The notes beneath the pieces were generated by a model. The model made no database searches. It was not told where the DNA came from and worked only from the letters and a program-made list of their open reading frames with translations. This document shows positions 18,629-27,052 of a stretch of DNA of 64,000 nt, one piece after another. Location of the stretch: the NCBI GenBank assembly GCA_947501935.1, contig CANMXU010000026.1:1-64000 (forward strand), written 5' to 3'. A program made the translations under genes and the position numbers. The stretch's first letter is position 1, and each line of letters starts with the position of its first letter. The DNA is from an uncultured Alteromonadaceae bacterium. Its GTDB lineage: Bacteria; Pseudomonadota; Gammaproteobacteria; Enterobacterales; Alteromonadaceae.

Positions 18629-19670
18629 ATACATTAGCATTGACGGCCGAAAAATTGGCCCAAACTTTCCTCCTTATATTATTGCTGAACTGTCAGCTAA
18701 TCATAATGGCGATATTAATCGTGCTTTTAAAATTATGGAAGAAGCAAAAAAAGCTGGTGCTGATGCTATAAAATTACAATCATATACTCATGATACCATC
18801 ACCATGGACTGTGATTCTGAAGACTTTCAAATACACGGCGGCTTATGGGATGGACAATCCCTTTATCAACTATACAAAGGCGCTCATATGCCATGGGAGT
18901 GGCATAAACCGCTTTTTGAAAAAGCAAAAGCCTTAGGTATTACTATTTTTAGTTCACCGTTTGATTTCTCAGCGGTTGAATTATTAGAAGAATTAAATGC
19001 CCCTGCGTATAAAATTGCCTCTTTTGAAGTGATTGACTTACCACTGATAAAAAGAGTCGCTCAAACAGGAAAGCCAATGATTATTTCTACGGGCATGGCG
19101 ACAGAAGAAGAAATTTTAGCCGCGGTGAAAACAGCTAAAGAAAATGGTTGTGAAGAGCTTGTTGTTTTACAATGTGTTAGTGGCTACCCTGCGCCAGCTG
19201 AGCAATATAATTTGCGAACTATTCCCGATATAGCAACGCGATTTAATGTGCTTTCAGGCTTGTCTGATCATACCATCGACAACGCTACTGCTGTCGCTTC
19301 TGTTGCTTTAGGCGCCTGTTTAATTGAAAAACACGTAACACTTGACCGAAATGGTGGCGGGGCAGATGACAGTTTTTCATTAGAGCCAAAAGAGTTAAAG
19401 CAACTTTGTGATGATACAAAAACCGCATGGTTATCACTTGGGCAAGTTAATTATGAAAGAACCGAAGCTGAAAAAGGCAATGTTAAATTTCGCAGGTCAC
19501 TATATGTAGTCAAAGACATTGCTGAAGGTGAACTCATTTCGAATGATAATGTAAAAAGTATTAGGCCCGGTTTTGGCATGGCACCTAAATATTTAGAGGA
19601 AGTTATTGGAAAAAAAGTCGTTCGAAATCTTCACAAGGGTACGCCATTAATGCCCGAATTATTTATTTAA
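18621..19670 (+). CDS. pseI: Pseudaminic acid synthase
   Basis: A 349-residue NeuB-family enzyme that condenses the 2,4-diacetamido-altrose with phosphoenolpyruvate to give pseudaminic acid. The NeuB barrel spans about residues 15-260 (IIAELSANHNGD, KLQSYTHDT, SSPFDFSAVELL, LSGLSDHT, EKHVTLDRNGGGADDSFS). A SAF antifreeze-like domain closes the protein from about 290 to 349. The start ATG lies inside the end of the PseG-PseH gene. Confidence 0.95.
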   Translation: MNEYISIDGRKIGPNFPPYIIAELSANHNGDINRAFKIMEEAKKAGADAIKLQSYTHDTITMDCDSEDFQIHGGLWDGQSLYQLYKGAHMPWEWHKPLFEKAKALGITIFSSPFDFSAVELLEELNAPAYKIASFEVIDLPLIKRVAQTGKPMIISTGMATEEEILAAVKTAKENGCEELVVLQCVSGYPAPAEQYNLRTIPDIATRFNVLSGLSDHTIDNATAVASVALGACLIEKHVTLDRNGGGADDSFSLEPKELKQLCDDTKTAWLSLGQVNYERTEAEKGNVKFRRSLYVVKDIAEGELISNDNVKSIRPGFGMAPKYLEEVIGKKVVRNLHKGTPLMPELFI

Positions 19671-19694
19671 AATATATAGATTTAAGGAAAAAAT

Positions 19695-20837
19695 ATGCAA
19701 TATTGTAACAGTTGTATAATGCCAGTAACCAGACCTGAGCAAGTTTTTACCGATGGAATTTGCGATGCATGTCATTCAGCCGTAGAAAAGCATGTTGAAA
19801 TAGATTGGGTTCAGCGTGAAGAAGAATTCAAGTTAATATTAGACAAGTACCGTAGTAAAGATGGTAGTCAATATGATTGTATTATCCCCGTTAGTGGTGG
19901 TAAAGATAGTTGTTACCAAGCTATTACGATGCGTGATAAATACGGAATGAACCCTTTATGTGTAACGCATACACCATGTGACTTAACACCCGTAGGACTA
20001 AAAAACTTAAATTTCTTAAGAGATCAAGGTTTTGATTTAATTCAAATATCAGGGAATCGTAAGTATTATAAAGAGCTAGTTCGAATTGGTTTTTTTAAGT
20101 TAGGTGATTGTTGTTGGCCTGAGCATATAGGTATTTTCACTGCGCCAGTAAGAGTCGCGGTTAACTACGACATTCCTTTACTTATTTGGGGAGAAAATTC
20201 TCAATTTGAGTATGGAGGACCGGCTACTAAAAAAGAAAATAACTTTTTAGATCGAAACTGGCTTGAACAATTTCAAATGAGCGGTCATCGATTGTCTGAT
20301 GTTGTACATGATGGTGTTGAGCTAAATACTATTAGAACCTTAGTGTACCCTAGTGATGAAGATGTTAATCGTGTAGGCGTAACAGGCTTATTTTTAGGTT
20401 ATTTTGAAAAATGGGATTCTAAACGTAATGTTGATCTTTGTTGTGATTTAGGTTGGAACAAAAATCCTGATGGACCAGTTGAAGGTGCATATAATGATAT
20501 TGAAAACCTCGATTGCAAGTGGATAGGCGGTTTACATGACTATATGAAATTTATAAAATATGGTTATGGCCGCGCAACTGACCAAATTTGTATCGAAATT
20601 AGAGCCGGTAGAATGACTAGAGAAGAAGGTGTCACGGCATTAAAAGCCTCATCTGAAGGCACAATTCCTTGGAAATACGTACCTGACTTTTTGGAATATT
20701 TAGATATAACCGAGGAAGCATTTTTAGAAAACTTAGATAACTTTACTAATAAAATGATTTTTGAGCGTGATGAAGATACTGGTGAACTTCGTAAAGATCC
20801 AAGTGGTAATTTAATAAGAAAATTCTTTCCAGGGTAA
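19695..20837 (+). CDS. pseA: N-acetyl sugar amidotransferase (WbpG/PseA family)
   Basis: A 380-residue ATP-pyrophosphatase-type enzyme. An N-terminal zinc ribbon is visible (C4, C7, C23, C26) and an ATP-binding PP-loop SGGKDS at residues 67-72. In Pseudomonas, WbpG works with HisH2/HisF2 to change an acetamido group into an acetamidino group; Campylobacter PseA does the same on pseudaminic acid. Here the gene directly follows pseI and precedes hisH- and hisF-like genes, so amidination of pseudaminic acid (a Pse5Ac7Am-type sugar) is the likely outcome. A different N-acetyl sugar of the repeat unit cannot be excluded. A strong AAGGA ribosome site precedes the start. Confidence 0.88.
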   Translation: MQYCNSCIMPVTRPEQVFTDGICDACHSAVEKHVEIDWVQREEEFKLILDKYRSKDGSQYDCIIPVSGGKDSCYQAITMRDKYGMNPLCVTHTPCDLTPVGLKNLNFLRDQGFDLIQISGNRKYYKELVRIGFFKLGDCCWPEHIGIFTAPVRVAVNYDIPLLIWGENSQFEYGGPATKKENNFLDRNWLEQFQMSGHRLSDVVHDGVELNTIRTLVYPSDEDVNRVGVTGLFLGYFEKWDSKRNVDLCCDLGWNKNPDGPVEGAYNDIENLDCKWIGGLHDYMKFIKYGYGRATDQICIEIRAGRMTREEGVTALKASSEGTIPWKYVPDFLEYLDITEEAFLENLDNFTNKMIFERDEDTGELRKDPSGNLIRKFFPG

Positions 20838-20841
20838 TTAA

Positions 20842-21456
20842 ATGTTAAAAATTGTCGATCTTGAAGTGGGCAATATTGGAAGTGTAATTAAAGTGATTAA
20901 ACATTTAGGTGTCGATTTCGAATTAATTACGCAACCAGAACAGCTTATTGGTGCCAGTAAAATTATTCTACCTGGTGTTGGTAGCTTTACAGCCGCAGCA
21001 AAAAAAATACATGAGTCAGGCTTTATACAAGCACTTAATGAGTATGTTATTACCAAGAAGGTTCCTATATTAGGAATTTGTGTTGGTATGCAATTATTAG
21101 CAAAGGCCGGTGAAGAAGGTGGTCAGTCCAAGGGATTGGGATTTATTAATGCAACGGTAAAACGTATTAATAGTTTTGATGGCTCATTAATCATACCTCA
21201 TATGGGGTGGAACGATATTGATACTAATGAGTTACCTATTTTTAATAATATAGATAACCGAAGTTGCTTTTATTTTGTACATAGTTATGCGATGAACATT
21301 GCGGAACATGAAAAGCTTAATGTGGCTTATACAAATTACGGTGAAAATGTTGTGGCCTATGTTAACAGTGAGCACATTCATGGTGCACAGTTTCACCCTG
21401 AAAAAAGTCAACAAGTAGGTATTCAATTTTTGCGGAACTTTATAGAATTATGCTAA
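20842..21456 (+). CDS. HisH-like glutaminase subunit of the sugar amidotransferase
   Basis: A 204-residue class I glutamine amidotransferase. The nucleophile C80 lies in LGICVGMQLL, and the partners H185 and E187 in QFHPEKS, so the triad is complete. It releases ammonia from glutamine. Because it sits between a WbpG/PseA-type gene and a hisF-like gene inside a sugar locus, it most likely serves sugar amidination, as HisH2/WbuY does, and not histidine synthesis. It overlaps the next gene by 7 bp. Confidence 0.9.
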   Translation: MLKIVDLEVGNIGSVIKVIKHLGVDFELITQPEQLIGASKIILPGVGSFTAAAKKIHESGFIQALNEYVITKKVPILGICVGMQLLAKAGEEGGQSKGLGFINATVKRINSFDGSLIIPHMGWNDIDTNELPIFNNIDNRSCFYFVHSYAMNIAEHEKLNVAYTNYGENVVAYVNSEHIHGAQFHPEKSQQVGIQFLRNFIELC

Positions 21457-22196
21457 GAAAACGGGTGATCCCAATTGTATTGCTTGATGGTTTTTCGGTA
21501 TTAAAAACCATTAACTTTTCTAGTCGTCGAAACTTAGGCAGCCCAATAACTGTTGCTAGAACATATAATACACGCAATGTAGATGAATTAGTGTTACTAG
21601 ACATAGATGCGACTAAGCAAAAACGTTCAATAGACAAGTTTACCATTGCTGAAGTGGCCAGAGAGTGCTTTATGCCGTTAACGGTTGGCGGCGGCATTAG
21701 ATCGATTAAAGACATTCAAGGTTTACTCGCAAAAGGTGCCGATAAAATATCTATTAACAGCTACGCGCTTGAGAATCCTGCTTTTATTAAAGAGGCAAGT
21801 GGTGTTTTTGGCGCTCAGTGTATTGTTGTTTCAATTGACGTCGTCGAAATTGAAGATGGTTTCTATGTTTATAATCAAGGTGAAATAAATAAGAGTTTAA
21901 AGCTAACGGATTGGATAAAAAAAGTCGAGCATCTAGGAGCAGGCGAGTTACTAATTAATAATGTAACTCGTGATGGTTCTATGCAAGGTGGTAGCATTAA
22001 ACTAGCTGAGCTTGTATCAAACTGTGTGTCAATTCCTGTGATATACGTTGGCGGAATTAGTAATCCCGATGATGCGGTATCTATAGGAAAAACTAATGTC
22101 TCTGGTATTGGTATCGCTAGTATTTTCCATTTTACTGATTTTACACCGAAAGATTGTAGTGCCCAACTGAAATTGTCTAACATTCCCGCAAGATAA
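21450..22196 (+). CDS. HisF-like ammonia-channelling subunit of the sugar amidotransferase
   Basis: A 248-residue beta/alpha barrel related to HisF. The N-terminal strand reads RVIPIVLLDGFSVLKT, where true HisF has IIPCLDVKDG, so the catalytic aspartate of HisF (D11) is not preserved at the expected place. The later SID aspartate is kept (VVSIDV). That pattern is expected in the WbuZ/HisF2 group, which keeps the ammonia tunnel but not cyclase chemistry. Together with the neighbouring HisH-like subunit it should feed ammonia to the PseA-type enzyme. Confidence 0.88.
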   Translation: MLRKRVIPIVLLDGFSVLKTINFSSRRNLGSPITVARTYNTRNVDELVLLDIDATKQKRSIDKFTIAEVARECFMPLTVGGGIRSIKDIQGLLAKGADKISINSYALENPAFIKEASGVFGAQCIVVSIDVVEIEDGFYVYNQGEINKSLKLTDWIKKVEHLGAGELLINNVTRDGSMQGGSIKLAELVSNCVSIPVIYVGGISNPDDAVSIGKTNVSGIGIASIFHFTDFTPKDCSAQLKLSNIPAR

Positions 22197-22466
22197 CCAT
22201 CTCGAATTGATTGTAGTTGGTTGATTGGTTGGTTGGTTTTGTTGGTTAAAATAGGCTTTGTCTGCCATTGATTAGGTGTTTTATCTAAATCGTTACTCGC
22301 TAAGGCGTTATTGTAATGATAAATATAGTGCGTGTTATCATTACAATTAAAAATGGATCGGGATTAAATACCTCCTGAATTTTTAACCAAGTGCAGAATT
22401 ACGATTCAGCACATAACTTATAAAGAGTTACTTCTCCCTCTTTAAATGATTTAGTGTAAATTTAAT
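22197..22466. other. Intergenic spacer with a GGTT-rich simple repeat
   Basis: A 270-bp spacer inside an otherwise tightly packed cluster. At 22214-22246 the sequence is nearly all repeats of ggtt/gatt on the plus strand. No terminator hairpin was clear. The spacer probably marks a separate promoter or the joint between the pseudaminic acid block and the following genes. Confidence 0.5.
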
Positions 22467-24146
22467 ATGTTAAAAATTATAAACTTGATACAAGAAAAAT
22501 CTATTTTTGAAATAACTACGAATGAATTTGAACTGAAAATCTATGGGGTGCTTTTTTCACAAAAAACAATTGAAAGCATATCAGCATTTATTGCATCGCC
22601 AGAATCATATATTAAAGGTGATTACAGTTTCACTTTAAAAACGGCGAGTAGCTTTTATTTAGGGAGCAGTAGGAGTGCAGTATTTCCTTTATATTTTCGT
22701 ATACTAGATGGAAGTGTTATTTTTTCTAACTTTTTTAATAAGGTAGTTGAGTCAAGCACATCAAATAAATTATCATCGGAGGCTGCTTTTCAATTTGTTA
22801 GGTTCGAATACATTACTGATCCACTAACGATTGTTCAAGACGTTTACAAAGTCCCATCAGCAAACATAATAAAGTTATCAACAGATTTATCTGTTGAGTT
22901 AATTGAGTGCTCTCCTAAACTGTCAGCACAAAAAGAATCTACTCAAAGTATAAATGATTTTAAAGAATCCGTTTATGATGCTCATAAGAATCGGATTAGC
23001 ACAGCTAGCATGAATACCCTGCTTTTAAGTGGCGGTGTTGATTCTTGTACGAGTGCTATTGTATTAAAAGATATTTTAGATCCAAATATGCTCCAATGCT
23101 TCAACTTTTCTACAAAAGATGCAGAGCAAGACGAATACCCTGACGCAAAACATACAGCCGATTATTTAGGATTGAAATTAGAAAGAGTTATAGTTGATCC
23201 ATATAAAGAAACTGACTTAAAAAATTTAGTGCATAAAAGCAATTTTTTTTACTCTGGTGCTATTGATATAGCTGCAATGGCAGAGCAAATTGGCGAGCCT
23301 ACTAACTTCTTTGCTTGCCAAGATACAAGGTTACATACTCCAGCACTTAATGCTTTAGATAAATTTATCTTTTCCTCTAAGCCTTTTACTCGAAAAATTT
23401 TCAGTAGCTCTATGAAGTTACTGCCTAGTTTGGGAAACTCACAATCGATAGTAAATAAAGTGATTGAAAGGGGACGTCTAGCGGATGATCTTGCTTCATA
23501 TACATATAAATTATTCTTTCACCAACATAATATTGAATTAGGAAACTATACCGCTGATACCATATTTAATACTGAATTAAAGCAGAGGTTACAGGACACT
23601 TTAGCTAACTCTAATGCGAGCTCTCGTGAAATTTATAATCGAATAGTTGAGCTAGCTTGGCATGGTCAATATTCAGATGATATTCAATATTTAACATCAA
23701 CTACAGCTATCTATGACTCTCCTTGTCAGATGCCATGGTACGATGCGGATTTAGCTATGCTTTCAGCCAAGTTACCTATGAAAGAGGCGACTAAGTTCGT
23801 AAAAGGTAGGGCGGGACATTCTTCTAAGCCTAAGAGAGTAAATAAGTATTTACTACGTCATGCTTTTCAAGGTCAGTTGCCTAATTCAATATTGTACAGA
23901 GATAAAGCTGTATGCGTGACTAATCATCTTTATTTAAAAGGATGTTATAAACCATATATAGAAGAAATGAATATAAACTCGAAGTTATTTAATACGCAGG
24001 CAGGTGCGGAGCTGAACTTAAGTAGATTATTTGAACAGCATTATGCGAATTATATGGGTTATGAAATTAAAGATTACAACTTAGCCGTTGAACTACAAAA
24101 CTTAGTTGCTTTAGAGCTTTATTGTCAGGTGTATAATTTAGGTTAA
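22467..24146 (+). CDS. Asparagine-synthetase-like ATP-dependent amide ligase without glutaminase nucleophile
   Basis: A 559-residue protein of the asparagine synthase superfamily. The synthetase half shows the PP-loop SGGVDS at residues 188-193 and the matching helix DEYPDAKHTADYLG. The N-terminal Ntn-like half is present but starts MLKII, so the Cys2 nucleophile needed to split glutamine is missing; ammonia or an amine would have to come from elsewhere. Relatives in O-antigen loci (WbpS type) amidate uronic acids, and others (beta-lactam and lasso peptide synthetases) form different amides. The substrate here is unknown. It sits 4 bp before a 2-oxoglutarate dioxygenase gene, suggesting a shared decorating pathway. 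Confidence 0.75.
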   Translation: MLKIINLIQEKSIFEITTNEFELKIYGVLFSQKTIESISAFIASPESYIKGDYSFTLKTASSFYLGSSRSAVFPLYFRILDGSVIFSNFFNKVVESSTSNKLSSEAAFQFVRFEYITDPLTIVQDVYKVPSANIIKLSTDLSVELIECSPKLSAQKESTQSINDFKESVYDAHKNRISTASMNTLLLSGGVDSCTSAIVLKDILDPNMLQCFNFSTKDAEQDEYPDAKHTADYLGLKLERVIVDPYKETDLKNLVHKSNFFYSGAIDIAAMAEQIGEPTNFFACQDTRLHTPALNALDKFIFSSKPFTRKIFSSSMKLLPSLGNSQSIVNKVIERGRLADDLASYTYKLFFHQHNIELGNYTADTIFNTELKQRLQDTLANSNASSREIYNRIVELAWHGQYSDDIQYLTSTTAIYDSPCQMPWYDADLAMLSAKLPMKEATKFVKGRAGHSSKPKRVNKYLLRHAFQGQLPNSILYRDKAVCVTNHLYLKGCYKPYIEEMNINSKLFNTQAGAELNLSRLFEQHYANYMGYEIKDYNLAVELQNLVALELYCQVYNLG

Positions 24147-24150
24147 TAAA

Positions 24151-24999
24151 ATGAAACTTAAACATTTTTTAGAACCATTTACTGAACTTATTTTATCAAA
24201 AACAAGTTTTTCATATAGAAAAATGAGGTTCTTTGGGCGCCTACCATTTTTTCGAAACATTGGCTTTGATTCCTCGTATGAATCAAGGTTAGTTAATCGT
24301 GAGCTTATAGACATTGCAGAATCGGCGCCATCAAGTGATATTGTAAAAGAGATATCAGCGAATGGCTATAGTTCTCCAATATGCATTACAAGTGATTTTT
24401 TATTGTATCTAGAGCAATTGGTTTCAAGTACACCGTTTGTAAACCTCAAAACGGGTGAAGGCAAGTACTTTTTAGATTTACAAAACTTGACTAACCCAAG
24501 TGATGCTTACCTTTATAATTTAGATAACCCACACGTAAATAACGTTAGATTGAATCAATTTGCTGAAAATGTTATCAAACCTATTGCTGATGCATACTTG
24601 GGCGCTGAATCAAAAGTTTTAAATACTCAAATTTGGGCGACGTTCACTGACGACGGCAGCACATATAATCCAGATTTTGGTTTTCATTATGATTTAGACG
24701 ATTACCGTTTTCTTAAGTTGTTTATCTATCTTACAGATGTTGATGATGCAAGTGGACCTCATCAAATTATCGAAAAAAGCCATAAAGGCAACATACTTTT
24801 TCGATTTTTTAACCGACGACTAGTAGAACCCTTATCCGGAGCTTATGGCTCTAATGTTAAGGTCATGTTAGGGAAAAAAGGCGAAGGCTTTTTTGAAGAT
24901 ACCTTATGTTATCACAAGGGAACTAGGCCGTTGAAGCCACGAATGATTTTGCAAATACAGTATGGGATTTCGGAATTTAATGCAGGTAAAGAAGACTAA
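24151..24999 (+). CDS. Phytanoyl-CoA dioxygenase-like Fe(II)/2-oxoglutarate oxygenase
   Basis: A 282-residue protein with the facial-triad layout of PhyH-type non-haem iron oxygenases: HYD at H179/D181, distal H255 in LCYHKGTRP, and R264 as a likely 2-oxoglutarate anchor. The intervening pattern YLTDVDDASGPHQIIEKSHKG is characteristic of the family. These enzymes hydroxylate an unactivated carbon; a sugar, lipid or amide substituent would fit this locus. Its ATG-TAA ends join both neighbours: it starts 4 bp after the amide ligase and its stop overlaps the next start by one base. Confidence 0.78.
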   Translation: MKLKHFLEPFTELILSKTSFSYRKMRFFGRLPFFRNIGFDSSYESRLVNRELIDIAESAPSSDIVKEISANGYSSPICITSDFLLYLEQLVSSTPFVNLKTGEGKYFLDLQNLTNPSDAYLYNLDNPHVNNVRLNQFAENVIKPIADAYLGAESKVLNTQIWATFTDDGSTYNPDFGFHYDLDDYRFLKLFIYLTDVDDASGPHQIIEKSHKGNILFRFFNRRLVEPLSGAYGSNVKVMLGKKGEGFFEDTLCYHKGTRPLKPRMILQIQYGISEFNAGKED

Positions 25000-25659
25000 T
25001 GAAGTTATTTCCTTTTCTGACATTGTGCATACCTCCATCTAAAATTAAAAATAGAATACTTAATTTATTCAATAATAAACAAATCGATTTAAGTGCATAT
25101 ATTGGCTTTTCTTTTATTAATGTTAATAACCTAGTTATTGATAAAAATGTAAGAATAAAGCATTTTGTACGAATGAATGGTATTGAACGCATTCACTTAA
25201 AAGAAAGTAGCTACATAGGTAACCATAACACCTTTTATTGTGCTTTAGCGGCAGGCGATCATGGGCATTTTACCTTAGGGGAAAATAGCGAATTGGTGAG
25301 ACAAAACGCGCTTGATTTAACAAGTAATATCACGATCGGTAGTAATGTTGTTGTTGGTGGCTTCGGTTCGCAATTGTGGACTCATGGTTTTGGTGTGGAC
25401 AGAAATCGAATTCAAAGCGAAGTTATTATTGGCGACAATATATATAGGCAGCTCGAGTATCTTTAACCTTGGAATATCCGTTTGTTCAAATGTTAGTATT
25501 GGCGCAGGATCAGTCGTATGTAAATCAATAAAAGAATGTGGTTTACATGCAGGTGTGCCTGCGATAACGAAAAACGATAAATACCTTATTGTCGAAACCG
25601 ACTCTATTAAGCTCATAGCCAAAAAAGAGGGTTCTCATTTTTTTGAGAAAAAGTTGTAA
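24999..25659 (+). pseudogene. Hexapeptide-repeat acetyltransferase interrupted by a frameshift
   Basis: The first frame (24999-25466) begins at an ATG overlapping the preceding stop and carries left-handed beta-helix repeats (VIDKNVRIKHF, YIGNHNTFY, ITIGSNVVVGGFGSQLWTHG). At about 25438-25446 a TA-rich tract (tatatata) is followed by a frame change: the first frame soon stops at 25466. The +1 frame continues the same fold without loss (IYIGSSSIFNLGISVCSNVSIGAGSVVCKSI, then HAGVPAIT) to a stop at 25659. Adding one TA to the tract would restore a protein of about 220 residues, the usual size for sugar O- or N-acetyltransferases. It may be a mutation, a slippage-controlled switch or a sequencing error. 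Confidence 0.82.
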
Positions 25660-25660
25660 A

Positions 25661-27052
25661 ATGTCAAAAAAAATATGCTTTATTAGTAATTTTCATATTA
25701 CTGAATTATTTGAAAAAATCGCCGTAGGCTTAAAAGAAAAAGGCTGTGAAATATTTTGGATATGCCCCAACAAAGACGCCTATAATAAGTTATCTAAAGC
25801 ATGGGGGAGTGAAAATACCCTCTATATTGGCATGTCTAGTGTCATATCATATCAGAGGGATGCTGAAACACCTTATCCTGAATCGTTAATAGATATTAAC
25901 TCGAACGATTTAGTGATAAGAGATCGCATACTCAAATATAGAAGTACCCAAGGTGCAGAGTATCTTTCAAAACTAAAAACTGTTGCATTTGATTTTTTAA
26001 CAAAAAATAAGATAACTGCTGTTTTTGGCGAAGCAACTTGGAGCCATGAAGTGCTCATTAATAGAATATGTTTGCAAGTACAAGAGTGTACGGCTACCTA
26101 TTATAATCCGCTGACGTTACGCCTCCCGCAACAAACGTTTGGTTTCTTTCTTGATGAATATCAAAGTAACTTATCGCAGCATAAAACAGTAAGTGATATT
26201 ACAGACGAAATGTCAGAACGTTACGATGTTACTATCGTTAATAGCAGTAATAAAGAACTGCCATTACCAGAGTACTTAACATTAATGGATGATGTGGTAA
26301 CAAAAGCGAATAGCTTTAGTAACCAACTCATGCAAACGTATAATTTATTTTTTAAGTCTATTGACAAACAAGACCCAACCCTAGAAACATCTAAGTCTCG
26401 TCGCTTTTTTGGTGGTGTAATAAAATACTTTAAAGCTAAAGCATATAGTCAGTTTAAAAAGATACAATTACAAGATGTTATAGACTTAAATTACTATTTG
26501 TATCCACTTCATAAACAACCAGAAGCTTCAATAGATGTTATCGGTAAATATTATGATGACCAATTACTTAATATCCGAAATATAGCATCACAGTTAAAAG
26601 ATGATGAATATTTACTTGTTAAAGAACATTCAAATGCTATTGGAGATAGGGGGTATAGTTTTTATAACCAACTATCACGTTATCCAAGAGTGCTTTTGGT
26701 AAATGAGCAAGAAAATATGAAGCAATTGATAAAATATTCACGTGGAGTTTTTACCGTTTCTGGCACGGCAGCACTAGAAGCCGCTTTAATGGGCGTTGAT
26801 TGTTTTTGTTTTTCAAAAGTATACTTTAGAGATTTAGCGCATTGCAAAATGGTCTCTATCCAAGGCTTTGATAAAAATCAGCGATTAAGCACAGCAAAGG
26901 CTGGGCAATTAGATAAACGAGCATTTGCGCATAAATTACTTACTTCGGCTTGTAATGGCATTATTAGTGATCCTATTAGCGATATTCGTTGCATCCACCC
27001 AGAAAATATTCGAAATTTAGTGCAAGAGTTTTATGCTGTTATCAACCAATAA
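25661..27052 (+). CDS. Predicted surface-polysaccharide glycosyltransferase-like protein (capsule synthesis type)
   Basis: A 463-residue protein if started at ATG 25661, one base after the acetyltransferase stop. An in-frame start at 25643 would overlap that gene and is less likely. The C-terminal half has the layout of the capsule-polysaccharide synthesis/GT-B type: 'YLLVKEHSNAIGDRGYSFYNQL', 'VLLVNEQENMKQLIKYSRGVFTVSGTAALEAALMG'. The serine-rich loop before 'AALEAALMG' is where nucleotide sugars bind in related proteins. The N-terminus (KICFISNFHITELFEKIAVGL) is a Rossmann-like start. It may be the transferase that uses CMP-pseudaminic acid, but the sequence alone does not show the donor. 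Confidence 0.65.
   Translation: MSKKICFISNFHITELFEKIAVGLKEKGCEIFWICPNKDAYNKLSKAWGSENTLYIGMSSVISYQRDAETPYPESLIDINSNDLVIRDRILKYRSTQGAEYLSKLKTVAFDFLTKNKITAVFGEATWSHEVLINRICLQVQECTATYYNPLTLRLPQQTFGFFLDEYQSNLSQHKTVSDITDEMSERYDVTIVNSSNKELPLPEYLTLMDDVVTKANSFSNQLMQTYNLFFKSIDKQDPTLETSKSRRFFGGVIKYFKAKAYSQFKKIQLQDVIDLNYYLYPLHKQPEASIDVIGKYYDDQLLNIRNIASQLKDDEYLLVKEHSNAIGDRGYSFYNQLSRYPRVLLVNEQENMKQLIKYSRGVFTVSGTAALEAALMGVDCFCFSKVYFRDLAHCKMVSIQGFDKNQRLSTAKAGQLDKRAFAHKLLTSACNGIISDPISDIRCIHPENIRNLVQEFYAVINQ

Noticed and set aside
20842-22196. Histidine biosynthesis hisH and hisF
   Set aside because: No other his genes are near, the genes sit next to a WbpG/PseA-type amidotransferase, and the HisF-like protein lacks the normal catalytic start motif.
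22207-22250. Possible structured RNA in the GGTT-rich spacer
   Set aside because: It is a simple-sequence repeat with no pairing partner strand nearby.
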